Below, one piece after another: positions 48,290 to 58,359 of a DNA stretch of 64,000 bases. The number at the start of each line of letters is the position of its first letter. Position 1 is the stretch's first letter. The stretch comes from Schistocephalus solidus (Eukaryota > Platyhelminthes > Cestoda > Diphyllobothriidea > Diphyllobothriidae): assembly GCA_017591395.1 (NCBI GenBank), contig WEDG01000202.1, positions 164,001 to 228,000 of the forward strand. The letters are read 5' to 3'. Under the pieces are notes generated by a model that saw only the letters and a list, made by a program, of their open reading frames with translations, was not told where the DNA came from and searched no databases. The translations under genes and the position numbers were made by a program.

Positions 48290-48950
48290 GAAATATCGGC
48301 ATCCCAAGAAATTTAATTAAATAAAGTCAAGTTCTTTGAGAACAAAATAACTTTATTGTGTAAATTTTCGAATCTGGTGCCCCAGTTCGTCGTCAGACAA
48401 ATGGGAGATGTACAGAAAACAGTTAACCTTAAAAAGTGCCTAACACAAGATTCTATGGTTGGCTAGAGTTTGAGCCAATAGACATCCAGAGTTTGAAGTT
48501 ATCTGATCGATAGTGGCTGTTTTTGCATCAACTTGACCTTGAGAAATTTGTAATTGGTATCTAAATCGATATGGTTGTTAATGCATGCCTCGTCTGAGTG
48601 CATTGCCTCCAGGAATTCGCGGCCTCTTCTTGTTGGGCAGGCGCTAACGATGCGGGTATCCTCCCATCCAAATAGGTGTCCTGTGTCCAGTGTGTGCATG
48701 GCTACCTGCGATAAAGGGTCTCGTCTCCTCACCGCTAACTGATGTTCATGTAAACGGGTGGATAGAGGATTTCCGGTTTGGCCACAATAAACTGCATCAC
48801 AACTGGTACACGGTATCTTGTAGACGACTTCTTTTCTATTGAAATAGCCAACCCTGTCCTTAGGGCGTACAAGCTGGAGGCGCAAAGTTGTTGTTGGTTT
48901 GTGCGCTATTTGTATCTTGTGTTTCTTGAGCTGTCTTTCAACGAGCTCAG
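48288..48950 (-). pseudogene. PLE-B 3' fragment: endonuclease and pLTR
   Basis: The minus frame 48499-48885 reads VVYKIPCTSCDAVYCGQTGN (GIY position, Cys pair, YIG position), STRLHEHQLAVRRRDPLSQV (catalytic Arg), HTLDTGHLFGWEDTRIV, GREFLEAMHSDEACINNH and IDLDTNYKFLK. The whole endonuclease domain is present with key residues, including the tail Asn. Upstream similarity continues to about 48950 (SELVERQLKKH) and then stops abruptly against a second copy in the opposite direction. Downstream are about 80 bases of terminal sequence with a hammerhead-like motif. It lacks the reverse transcriptase, so it cannot act alone. Confidence 0.8.
48355..48402 (-). ncRNA. Hammerhead-like motif of PLE-B, intact core (minus)
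   Basis: CTGACGA (C3 at 48396), hairpin CTGG-GGCA... /CCAG, GAAAATTTA ending at 48361. TTTGT before the core pairs with ACACA after it at three adjacent positions. Cleavage triplet UUU. Followed by CACAATAAAG. Confidence 0.55.
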
Positions 48951-49745
48951 ATGATGAACGACTCCCTTTCTTAGACGTCCTCGTACATAGGAAGACAGAC
49001 GGGACACTACATACCTCAGTCTATCGTAAAGATACATACTCCGAGGTTATTTTACATTTTGGGAGTAACCACCCCTTGTCTCACAAAGGCAGCTCTGTTA
49101 ACAGCTTGCTACGCCGAGCAAAAACTCACTGTTCCAACGAAGAAACATATCGAACGGAAATGAAATACCTTTTCAAATTATTTTCCCAAAATGGATATCC
49201 ACCTGACTTTGTCCGTCGATGCATGCGACGACAACAGTTAAAAGAAAAATGTATTACCAGAGCTACGACCTCCCAGGCGTCAAAAACAACAAACTGGCGA
49301 ACCCTCCCGTATATAAAGAATGTATCTGAGCTCGTTGAAAGACAGCTCAAGAAACACAATATACAAATAGCGCACAAACCAAAAACAACTTTGCGCACCC
49401 AGCTTGTACACCCTAAGGACAGGGTTGGCTATTTCAATAGAAAAGAAGTCGTCTACAAGATACCGTGTATCAGTTGTGATGCAGTTTATTGTGGCCAAAC
49501 CGGAAAACCTCTATCCACCCGTTTACATGAACATCAGTTAGTGGTGAGGAGACGAGACCCTTTATCGCAGGTAGCCATGCACACACTGGACACAGGACAT
49601 CTATTTGGATGGGAGGATACCCGCATCGTTAGCGCCTGCCCAACAAGAAGAGGCCGCGAATTCCTGGAGGCAATGCACTCAGACGAGGCATGCATTAACA
49701 GGCATATCGATTTAGATGCCAATTACAAATTTCTCAAGGTCAAGT
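48951..49745 (+). pseudogene. PLE-B fragment: end of reverse transcriptase plus whole GIY-YIG endonuclease
   Basis: This is the best-preserved PLE piece and part of the window's longest frame (355 codons, 48899-49966). Element sequence starts at DDERLPFLDVLVHRK (about residue 18), the LPFLD block after the catalytic motif. SVYRKDTY, NHPLSHK, RRAKTHCS and SQNGYPPDFV form the thumb region. A linker follows (VSELVERQLKKHN), then the endonuclease from about residue 184: VVYKIPCISCDAVYCGQTGK, STRLHEHQL, HTLDTGHLFGWED, REFLEAMHSDEACINRH and IDLDANYKFLK near 264-278. The reading frame is open throughout and key residues are kept, but the palm with YxDD is missing. After LKVK the sequence stops resembling PLE-B, and its own terminal region is absent. 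The first 17 codons belong to the inverted neighbour. Confidence 0.8.
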
Positions 49746-50169
49746 GGAGGTCCTTCGGTATTTGGGCTTATCATGCAGCCTTCACAATTTTCAGTGCCCC
49801 TGGTTTGAATATCAAAGCCACTGGTATTCAAACGTATTGGTCCTTTTCAAATGAAAGAAACTCCTTAACCAGGAGTACTAAAGAAAATAGCGTACCATCA
49901 CCAGATGAACTCGACCAGATTCCTTCTGGATCGAATATTTTTGAAGTTAAATTGCTATGGTGCTGAGGGTGCAACAGACGAGACGCAGACAGCTGTTTCA
50001 CGGTTACTACCTATCATCAATACGCCCTATGCAGTGACGTATATGTAGAAGTCAATTAAGCGGTGTGACTAGGATCTCACTCGATCCTATTCGGTGAAAT
50101 GAGTCCTGCAAAATGCGAGAGAACCTCTCCAGTAAATGATCGTAACGCTCAGAAGGAAAAGATTGCTAG

Positions 50170-50261
50170 TTGGAACAAAAGTTTTATTGGCCTGACGTTT
50201 CGGATGCATCAATTAAGACCTCCCGCGATGATCGTTGGAGTTTCTAATTAGAGTAAACATG
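50170..50261 (-). repeat. PLE-A terminal region end, inverted
   Basis: Read on the minus strand: GCATCCGAAACGTCAGGCC then AATAAAACTTTTG. The hairpin and CUGANGA side are degraded. It backs directly onto the + strand PLE-A end that follows. Confidence 0.55.
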
Positions 50262-50390
50262 TGGTCACGCGGCCACTTCGTACTATAAATAGTGCACTCA
50301 TTGGGCCTCAACTTCGTATGATGTGTTCAGGTGGTGCTCCAAAGCGTCGGGCCAATAAACTCCTTGTTCTATTGATCACATCTCCTCATT
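50262..50390 (+). repeat. PLE-A terminal region (pLTR)
   Basis: ACATGTGGTCACGCGGCCAC, TATAAATA (50284-50291), a degraded hairpin, then AAAGCGTCGGGCCAATAAAC and CTTGTTC. No endonuclease sequence lies between this and the inverted end on its left. Confidence 0.6.
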
Positions 50391-50845
50391 CTGAATTGTT
50401 CAAAAACTTGCCTTTTGGTTTCTGTCAGCGCTGGTAACGGTCTTAGAACCAAATTTTGGGAATTTTAGAGATCACTCAAATACCTAAATGAGTTTGTCGC
50501 CAGTAGAAATAACTTTTTTAACACTAGATGATGGCGCTGGCAGCTCCCTGCCTAGAGGTGCAAATTTGATCTCTGTCATGCCAGATGAAGTCATACGCAA
50601 CTCCCCAACCATCAGTGTGAAGGCCCCAACGGATGTTCTGAAGGTGTAAACTCTTGAATGCAGATGAATCCACTATTAATGATCAAAATAAGTAGACACA
50701 ATCGATGCAAAAAGAACAGAGGCGGATTAGAGAGGACATTATGTTTCCTGAATGGTTTAAAAAAATCGAATTTTAGGATAAACGTTCCTGATGGTTGAAA
50801 CCGCACGTACATAGGAAACGGCAAACTATCTGCCAGCGTTCTCTA

Positions 50846-50935
50846 CATTGAGCCTCAAGGCTCAACTGGACGAGCATATCTCATAACCCGATCGGCTAAC
50901 GTCCTCCTATGGTAGCATATACCTTTCATATAATG
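50846..50935 (+). mobile_element. SINE upstream-segment fragment
   Basis: TTGAGCCTCAAGGCTCAACTGG and ACCCGATCGGCTAACG match the segment upstream of the head in the 47.8-kb copy. The rest is lost. Confidence 0.45.
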
Positions 50936-52874
50936 ATGTTAGTTGAATAACATTTCGTTTATTCAGTTTTTTTTATTCGGTTTATTAAGGGAAAGATAGG
51001 CAAATGCCTTTGAACACCACTGAAATATTTTGAAATCCATAAACATCCCCATGATTTAATACACATTTAACGGTAACTTTGAGCTAAATTCTAGCCAAGT
51101 ATGCAGCCATTTGCACCAATCAGATGTTTGGAAAAATGAAATGGTCAAGGTTGCTTGCTGTACTTGCTGGTTCAATAGGCAGGTAACTGATGTTGCTGAC
51201 TAAGTGTTGTCAACGAAATGAAAATGAATGTACGAATTCAAGGGTCTGTAAGCCTAGTCCAGTGGAAGTAACACTTGTATAGAAATTCAGGCTTCAATAG
51301 TAGTCCAAGCTTCGTAGTTCCTATAATACATCCCGTTGACACATAATTATGGCAAGTCATATTAAAAACAGTTCAAATAGTACGCTGTGAAATTTCCGGA
51401 AAACTACTTAAGTGGGTTTAAGCTGAATGCGGTCTCATTAATGAATGCTAACATGTTACGCATTTGGCGAGTGGGAAAATGAGAATCTGTTGCTCTGTGG
51501 AGCTAGGACAACGTGATTTATGTGTTGAAAGGCGTTTACATATGGTCTAAAGCTCTCACGGATGGCGCTACTGCTTATGTAAAAACTCAAGTGTTTTTAA
51601 GCCCTTTTACGGCGAAGCCCCTTTTATTTGGCTTCCGGAGGAAGCATTTAACGGAATTGGGTTTTGCCGTATATTTGAAGATTCTCGCGCTGGCTAATAG
51701 TGGGTATTTTTAACGAGAACGCTGAGCCTTCAATGAATGTCTGCCTAGATTGCCCCGACAAACAGAAAGTCCTGCCTTAACACAAGATCCCCTTCGCTGG
51801 AATTCGCAAAAGGGAAAAACCCGGTGTGTGCGGGAGTGCGAGTTGAATGCCAAATTGGAATTCCCTCATCACTGTTCACACTAATCTGAGAGTTTCGACC
51901 ATCATCATTAATGACTTCTATCATGTATCCCACAGAATTGGGGCAGTATCAGTGATGCACGCGTGATTTAAGCTTTAGAGAGGTAGACTTGCGCAGCACC
52001 AACCTCACTCTCCGTTCTTCAATCGATTTTGCGCAGTTTTAAATGATAAATTCTTTTGGTGACCCGAGAGTAGGCTCGGGCGCAATGGCTGAAAAAACTA
52101 AACAAGCTGATCTACGCGGGCCAAACGTGACCTGTTTCTCCACTGAGTATCTATATTGACAGCTCGGACCTCATACTAGGGAGAATTATTACAGAGGCCA
52201 CTTTAGGGAGCAATGCTTAATGACTTGACTTTCACCCCTCTTAGCACGTCGGAGTAGACTAAAAGTACGCCAGATTTATTATAATGACGAAAGCGCCGAG
52301 ATGCCATAAGGACAGATTTCCCCGTTCTAGTCTCATTGCCTTTCTTTGCCTTTCTTATGCACCAGTCAACAGTTTTATTCAGTTGCCGAAACATTCAACT
52401 TTGGGTCTGTCTGGGCTAGGCCAAGAGAAATGCAAACCATGATAAGGGCAGATTCTCCGTGCATCTTCACGTCATTATTTTGCAACCTCACTGTTCTGTT
52501 CTTATTGCGTTCTCCTTCAGACATCCAGATAATTAAAAAACGTCTCGGAAGGGGTAAGATAATGGGGATGTGTACTTAAGTTTTGACATATGATGTCATG
52601 TTTTACGAAAGACGCATACACTTCCAGTATCGCACTGTGATGAGAGTAAATTTAGGAGGAGGAAATAAGCGTTTCTGTTCCAAGTACCTGAGTTGGTGAT
52701 TTTCAAGCCGATAATCATTATTAAATGCAAGAAACTGAATACGTGCCATTTAAGCACCCTCCACTGGGATCTGGTCTCACTGGTTACAGAGTAGAACTGT
52801 GGGTGTCTATGTTTCCGTCTTACCCTCAACCCGACCTCAACTCCATCCTGGGCCCCTCAAGTAGAATCGCGAAG
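50936..52874. other. No gene recognised; AT-rich
   Basis: Short chance frames only; no repeat match seen. Confidence 0.35.
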
Positions 52875-52975
52875 ATGGTGAAACTGATCACTGGAATAAG
52901 AGTTTTATTAGCCGGACTCTTCAGATTCTCTCTCTTGATCCCACACGGTAGCAGAATAGGTAATATGGGGTGACA
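52875..52975 (-). repeat. PLE-A terminal region end, inverted
   Basis: Minus strand: GATCAAGAGAGAGAATCTGA, then GAGTCCGGCTAATAAAACTC. The hammerhead core is lost. It backs onto a + strand PLE-A endonuclease tail. Confidence 0.55.
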
Positions 52976-52977
52976 AC

Positions 52978-53270
52978 AACGTGGGTCGTGAGTTGTGGTT
53001 CTCTGGCCGGCATTCAGTTAACAAGCACAAAAATCTTCCGCCTCCATACTCAGTTCTGGACAAAATTACCAGCCACGTGACCAGCGGTCCCTGTGACAGC
53101 GAGCCACATTGCCGAATAATCGTCACGTCAAGAACGAACAGGGGTGATGACATCACGGCGAATATAAACTCGGATACGGACGGCCAAGCCATAATCGCAT
53201 CAACAATGACCCCCCAGCGAGGAATCCGAAGACTGGCAACTATAGTTGTTATATCCCGACGGGTGTGATA
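52978..53270 (+). pseudogene. PLE-A endonuclease tail and C-terminal extension
   Basis: The frame (52981-53268) reads GRELWFSGRHSVNKHKNLPP, matching the ELLESWFSGPQSINK tail with its Asn. Then comes an extension CDSEPHCRIIVTSRTNRGDD, NINSDTDGQAIIASTMTPQR. The same extension in another copy at 60.6-60.8 kb (NDSESNSRIIITPKSNVDDK, DEAIIASIMTP) is also open, so it is probably real coding sequence of PLE-A beyond the endonuclease. No terminal region follows on the right. Confidence 0.65.
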
Positions 53271-53699
53271 GAGGAGAAGGCAAAGCCGGTTTCTGGAAAA
53301 AAGACTTTATCCTGGGCCGACAGAAAACAGCAGATCTCAAGCTCATCAACTCTTATCTTTTTATTTAGTTCTAGGGGTTCTCGAACATTCCGACCAATCG
53401 TGACGGAGAGTATTATGGAACTTTCTGACCTGTAACGTGGCTCGCATTGATTGGTCGCTTCTCACGCTGGAAAACCCCTGGCGGAAACTTCTCGAATTTG
53501 AGACGCACGCGTCCGTGGGGGCTTGACGCGTGCTCGATGCAGCGGCGCATACCGATTGGTTGCCTGGTTGCCTGCGCATTTTTTTCAGCCGCCTTGGCCT
53601 ATTTCGGCGTGCGTCAACACGTGCCATTTCCGCCTATGGGCCACGACTCAATGCGGATCCCGTCTCCGGAACAATGGTATATACTATAGTATATTGGAA

Positions 53700-54745
53700 A
53701 ATGTGCATCCCAAGAAGTATAATTCGAAAATAAGTAGTTCTTTGGGAAAACACTGGAAAACACCGGTTCTCCAGGTCGTCGTCCCTACCTGAAATAAAGG
53801 TGCGAAACAGTAAAAATTTCAAACGTGCGCTAACAATTGATATTTTTGTAGTCCTTCCTGTCAATGGTTGTCATTGTGGGGTGACATCCTGTTTGATTTG
53901 ACTGTCATTCCTCCCATCTTTCTTTGAGGATACCGTACATGATGTCCAATTGGATGTGTTGGTTAATGCATGAGTCATATGAGTAAAGGGCCTCCCAAAA
54001 TGCTCAGTCTTTCTTAGATGGACATGAAGCAACAATGTGGGTTTTATCCCAGGCAAATTTGTGCCCAGTTTTCAGTGTATGCATGGCAACTTGAGGCAAG
54101 TGGTCTTGCCTCCTTACTGCCAATTGATGTTCATGTATGCACGTGGAGGCCGATTTTTATGTCTGACCAAAATGCACCGCATTGCAGCTGTTAAATGGAA
54201 TCTTGTATGCGACATCTTTTTTACCCAAATAGCCAACCCCATCCTTAGGGTGCACACACTGATTTCGTAGTGTAGTTGTTGGTTTGTGCGCCACTTGGAT
54301 TTGATGTTTCCGCAGGTGTCTTTCAGCGAGTTCAGACATGCTCTTGATGTGCGGAAGTGTTCGCCAGTTGTTTGATTTGGGCGCTCAACCGGAAAAATCT
54401 ATTTCCTCGTTTTTTATTTTAACTCCTGTCGTCTCATGCATCGGCGTACAATATCTATTGGATAACCATTTCTGCAAAATAGTTTGAATAAATAACTTAC
54501 TTCGCTCTGGTAAGGCTCATTATCAGAACAGTGCATTTTAGCTCGATTAAGTAGGGTATAAGCAGTACTCCGCTTGTGAGTGACAGGGTGGTTGCTATGG
54601 TAACGCAGAATAACTTCCGCATAAGCTTCTTTGCGGTAAACCGATGTATGAAATGTCCCACTTGTCTTTCGCCGTGCGAGGACGTAAAGCAATGTGAGTT
54701 AACCGTCAACTGCTTTTTCAAGCGTGAAGGTGATACCTGGTAACT
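53700..54745 (-). pseudogene. PLE-B fragment with frameshifts: RT end, endonuclease, pLTR
   Basis: Minus frames, in order from the right: 54414-54692 reads RRKTSGTFHTSVYRKEAYAE, NHPVTHK, LLNRAKMHCSDN and CRNGYPIDIV, the thumb region of the reverse transcriptase. Then 54157-54339 reads SELAERHLRKHQIQVAHKPT, GYLGKKDVAYKIPFNSCN and AVHFGQT, the linker and start of the endonuclease, with one Cys of the pair lost and FGQT at the YIG position. Further left, to about 53940, the endonuclease tail is recognisable only at the nucleotide level. The end near 53755-53800 holds a degraded hammerhead-like motif (GACGACGACCTGG, CCGG). Inactive. Confidence 0.7.
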
Positions 54746-54905
54746 TTGAGTTAATAACGCCATGCCTCATGCGTTAACTGACACATCAAATTGGACAACA
54801 GGTAAGGTAACCTTTAAGAAAGATGAAAGAGGTGACGGCCAATCCAAAGAGAATGGTACCCCACAATGATAGCCATTGACAGGAGGGACTAAGAAATATG
54901 GACTT
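54746..54905 (+). repeat. PLE-B 3' segment, inverted relative to its left neighbour
   Basis: Its reverse complement (CTGTCAATGGCTATCATTGTG, CATCTTTCTTAAAGG, CCAATTTGATGTGTCAG) aligns with + strand 53855-53975 (CTGTCAATGGTTGTCATTGTG, CATCTTTCTTTGAGG, CCAATTGGATGTGTTGG). Two PLE-B 3' ends therefore lie back to back. Confidence 0.65.
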
Positions 54906-55229
54906 TTTAGGGCACGTTTAAAAGTTAAACTGCTTCGCGCATTTGCTTCAGGTTTGATGACGACCCGCAAAACCAGCGTTGAAAATGTACATAAAAATGT
55001 TTGGTTACCGTTTTCTCTAAGAATTTCTTTGCTTCGAAATATAGTATTTGATATAGTAACATGCATTGACCATGGCATTTGAATGAGCAATCACGAAACT
55101 TTGGAACCTTACCAATTCCTGAATATCTGAACTCAAAATCAGATAATCAGGGCTAGTTAGCGGATAAAGCAGAAGAGGCGAGATCCAAGAAGCGTTTCTG
55201 AAGAGGAAGAAGAGGAAAAGATTGTGTCA
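54906..55229. other. No gene recognised
   Basis: Probably the trailing part of the PLE-B terminal region, then unassigned sequence. Confidence 0.3.
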
Positions 55230-55660
55230 CTGACACGCGCAGTCTATTTGCCTGACGTTTTGGATTTGCGTTCGAACTCATCAGTAAATCCCAAGGGTGA
55301 GGAAGGTGCAAGGGGAGGAGTATTTTGAGGGTTCAGCCAAAATGTCATGACGTGCCTAATTTAGTTACCAAATCTCACATGAATCGTGGTGGTCTTAAGC
55401 AATGCGATGATTGCTCCTGAGTACGCGTCTTACTCGCGCAGAGCAAAATCTCGGCACATAATATGGAACCAGAAGGTAAATGCGCTGTTTACTCGACTGC
55501 AGGTCGGAAAACTCAGACTGAACAGTGCAGGGATCACGTGGTAGTCGCCTCTTGCGAGGATTTTGATCTCATCAAACTTTAAGTTGTGGCTGAGGCCCAT
55601 TGAATGGGCAGTGATCAGGGAGGCACAGTCCTTGCTCCTTACAGATGCCACACGTTCGGA
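55230..55660 (-). pseudogene. PLE-A endonuclease fragment and pLTR
   Basis: The minus frame 55430-55663 contains SLITAHSMGLSHNLKFDEIK then ILARGDYHVIPAL, matching the GHxFKFDEVEILARG segment. The tail after it is scrambled. Nearer 55285, CTGATGA is exact, followed by a weak GTTCG hairpin, AAAACGTC and CAGGCAAATAG. The GAAA is AAAA here, so the hammerhead core is broken. Confidence 0.6.
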
Positions 55661-56069
55661 CATCCGCGTGGGAAGTATTCTATCAGTTTCCCTGAACTAT
55701 TCGTTTTGTCCGCAAGTTCACCTGCTGACAGGCGTCTCCTACCATGGCAGCTGGACTTTCGACCGCATTCCCCGGCGCAGAGTTGCTGTTTTCTGTCAGT
55801 GCGTAATTTCAATTTCAAGTTATGTGAGAAGATGCTCAAGGACTACCTAGACGTTTTTGGACAGCTGACCGCAATTTTAAGCTGCTACTTTTCGGTTTCT
55901 CCCCTCGTTTGCGCATACGTTAGTAGACATAAATGGGTGGGTAGGGGTTCGCAGCGAGGACCCGTCAAAGGTATTGCCATTCGGTAACATTATTTTCTTT
56001 TTCGCTGATGTGGGTCACAACATGCCACTATAGCCCTCATACGCAACTCACACTGTAACTAATTAAGTG
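55661..56069. other. No gene recognised; overlapping frames
   Basis: A 127-codon + frame (55604-55987) and a 95-codon frame overlap here. No domain visible. It may derive from the neighbouring PLE-A, but I could not align it. Confidence 0.3.
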
Positions 56070-56282
56070 GCAGCCAGCCACCTGCGCCCTCTCTCGCCTC
56101 CGGTCACCTTGACTCTGTCATGACACCGGGCTAAGGTGAGGGAGGAGGAGAGAGTGTGGTAGCTGCAGCGCAAGGCTACTATCACTTAGAAGTAATCCAC
56201 GCGCAAGTCGCCGTCCCTGCACCACCCTTCTTTGTTGCATACGGTAGATATCGTCGGAATATGAGGGTCAAACTATTGGGTG
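56070..56282 (+). repeat. Family C repeat, 5'-truncated
   Basis: CAGCCAGCCACCTGCGCCC, GTAGCTGCAGCGCAAGGC and CACGCGCAAGTCGCCGTCC match the second half of other family C copies, ending near GGGTCAAACTATTGGG. Confidence 0.7.
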
Positions 56283-56344
56283 CCTTTGAAGCCCAGTACT
56301 TGCGTCGTATTTTTGGCTTAATGAATACCTAATTATTTTAGGAA

Positions 56345-56600
56345 ACTTCAATCATTTGGCCAGAAGAGGACATTGAGGAAGACTGGCTGAACATGTTCTT
56401 CGTCCTCTATCGTAAATTGAATGTCTAGGAAGAAACCATTGAGATGTTCTTTGAATGCCAGCATCCGATCCCGTTCGATGTTGATGAAGATCTTATTTGA
56501 ATAACAAGTTAATAATTTTGTTCCGTGGTGTAGAAAACCCCATAGAATCCAACCATTGCTGGAGCATCTCAGTTATGAGGCCCGAGATCGATGAAACGAT
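56345..56600 (-). pseudogene. PLE-C reverse transcriptase fragment
   Basis: On the minus strand KIFINIERDRMLAFKEHLN and then DIQFTIEDEE match the block just after the catalytic motif in PLE reverse transcriptase (F-V-x-I-x-x-x-x-x-x-x-F...LN...P-D-I-Q-F-T-x-E-x-E). Upstream, ISGLITEM resembles the GSPISGLLAE block. The YVDD-type motif between them is replaced by unrelated bases. Stops and frame changes show it is dead. Sequence from 56600 to about 56880 may be more of the same element, but no frame is readable. Confidence 0.6.
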
Positions 56601-57239
56601 TGGACTTCCTTTCTCCTCCTAGGAGCTTCTGCCATTGAACGTCAGTTGGCCAACTGGAAAGCAGTGACAACAAGTATCATAAGCTAGCTGAGTTTTCGGT
56701 CGATGTCACGCACTGCGCGGGAGTATGCGAGAGCAAGAGATCTGTCCCACTGCGGCCAGGCGTTGAAAACAAAAATATCGATCGGCGTCATAGTGTTATC
56801 AAGCCGAGGACCAAGTTGCACGCAGCGCATTCATTGAACTGACAAGCTAGGGGTGATTTCGTTGGTCGCAGTCACACCGAGTATATCGCCATGTGATCTC
56901 ACCGCTCCTATTGGCATTAAATAAAGTATCTAAATACCCATCAAAAGCAATACTTAGAAAAAAACATTCACAGACACTCTTCAAATCACGAAAAAGTAAC
57001 GTTCCGAAAGTTCATTCGTAACTTGAAGTGCTTATTAGTCGTTATTCAAAACGCATTTTACGTGGAATCACAGTGTATTAAAAACGGTGGGTCGAATCTG
57101 CCAAAATCCTCTACAAATTATTTTTGCCTGGTAGTCATCTGGTGGATTCTAGATTGATTGCTTATTCCTGATTGGACAGTCAGCTTACTGTATCAGAATT
57201 GGTGAATTACATACGTTGCAGTAGACTGGGCGGGTAACT
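56601..57239. other. No gene recognised
   Basis: At 57092-57112 the string AATCTGCCAAAATCCTCTAC occurs; it also flanks the tRNA-like repeat at 24.0 kb and, in variant form, at 57.4 kb. Confidence 0.35.
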
Positions 57240-57420
57240 TGAACGAAGTGTGATTCAACTCATGGCTCCCGGTGGGGCCTCGTAGCTCAGTTGGCTAGAG
57301 CGTTGGCTGTAGTAAGGCCTTCACCTTACTGACGTTGGGTTCGAATCTCACCGAGGTCACCGAGTTTTTCACAAGTGGGTTAAAGGAATTATTCAGATCT
57401 GCCAAAATCCTGTACTAATG
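57240..57420 (+). repeat. tRNA-like repeat unit, second family
   Basis: The tRNA-like head lies at about 57277-57361. GGCCTCG pairs with CGAGGTC (acceptor stem, one G-T), GCTC with GAGC (D stem), and GGTTCGAATCT is a one-off B box. The presumed anticodon stem (GTTGG with AAGGC) fails at two inner positions, and the variable region is too long, so a functional tRNA is unlikely. Flanks AAGTGTGATTCAACTCATGG and GTTTTTCACAAGTGGGTTAA match the minus-strand unit at 23.9 kb. Confidence 0.7.
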
Positions 57421-58359
57421 CAATCTAGGTGTTTACTTATGCCAAAAAGTACTACTTATATAATAATGCTTGCGTGCTTCGCGTGCATATGTCTGAAAAG
57501 TCGTAGGTTGAAAGTTCGTACGTAGATGAGTGTCTGTACTAAACAGAGTGATTGGCACTTCAATTTCGCACCTGTCGAGATTGTGTTTTGAGGTTGTGCA
57601 TCCGGGTCACACTGTTTGGACATCATCATGTCCGAGTTAGACCTAGCAACGATATTTTGGAACCCGAAGTTGACACCAGGGCTGTTTAGGCTCAACCATG
57701 CTCTTACTTTGAACGAATAGGACGGGATTCCCCAGGGAAAGCTGTGTACAAATTTGCCAACACAATATGATGAAGATGGTCCACCATGCTAAACTTTGGA
57801 TTTCGGTAACCTTTCGTGTACGTGTCGCTTGGGACGTACAAGTATTCATTAATGGATCGCAGTGCGCAGGTGTGGTAGGTCAAAGCATTTGCATAGTGCA
57901 TGTGTTGTCTGCTCCGCACGGCCCTTACCTGTCACCCAACTCTCATTTGTGCCTCACCGGGGTTAGGTTCAACCATCTCGAGGGCATGTGAACCCAGAGT
58001 ACGGCATGCGATTCGTGTCTCCCTTCTGGAGTGCCCGCTTAATATAAAAAGGCAACGCTGACCTTACACGTGAAAAAGCTACCGCTGCGGATGAAAACGC
58101 TACCGTGGAGGTGCAGTATTGCTAGCTGCGTCATGCCCTCCGTTCAACCCCCCTGGACGTTAATGATCGAGCACGTTGTCAACAGCATGCTTGATTTTCA
58201 GACAACGACGAAGGAATCACCAAATTTAGCACTGAAAAGAATAGGCTACATACGATTAACATTCACCACCAGGCCGAAGCATATAAAGTGGCCTTTCCCC
58301 AATGCAGTCGCCGGGTTCAGAAGTCGCTGTGAACTTTGCAGAACGCCTGGAGAAATTTC
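57421..58359. other. No gene recognised
   Basis: Includes a 99-codon + frame at 58070-58369 with no recognised domain; its 3' end runs into the LINE remnant. Antisense frames at 57456-57919 look like chance. Confidence 0.3.

Noticed and set aside
49126..49498. Minus frames of 90 and 72 codons
   Set aside because: Antisense shadows of the well-preserved + strand PLE-B fragment.
57277..57361. Functional tRNA gene (possible Tyr-type anticodon loop)
   Set aside because: Acceptor and D stems pair, but the anticodon stem fails at two inner pairs, the variable region is too long, and the unit recurs with shared flanks.
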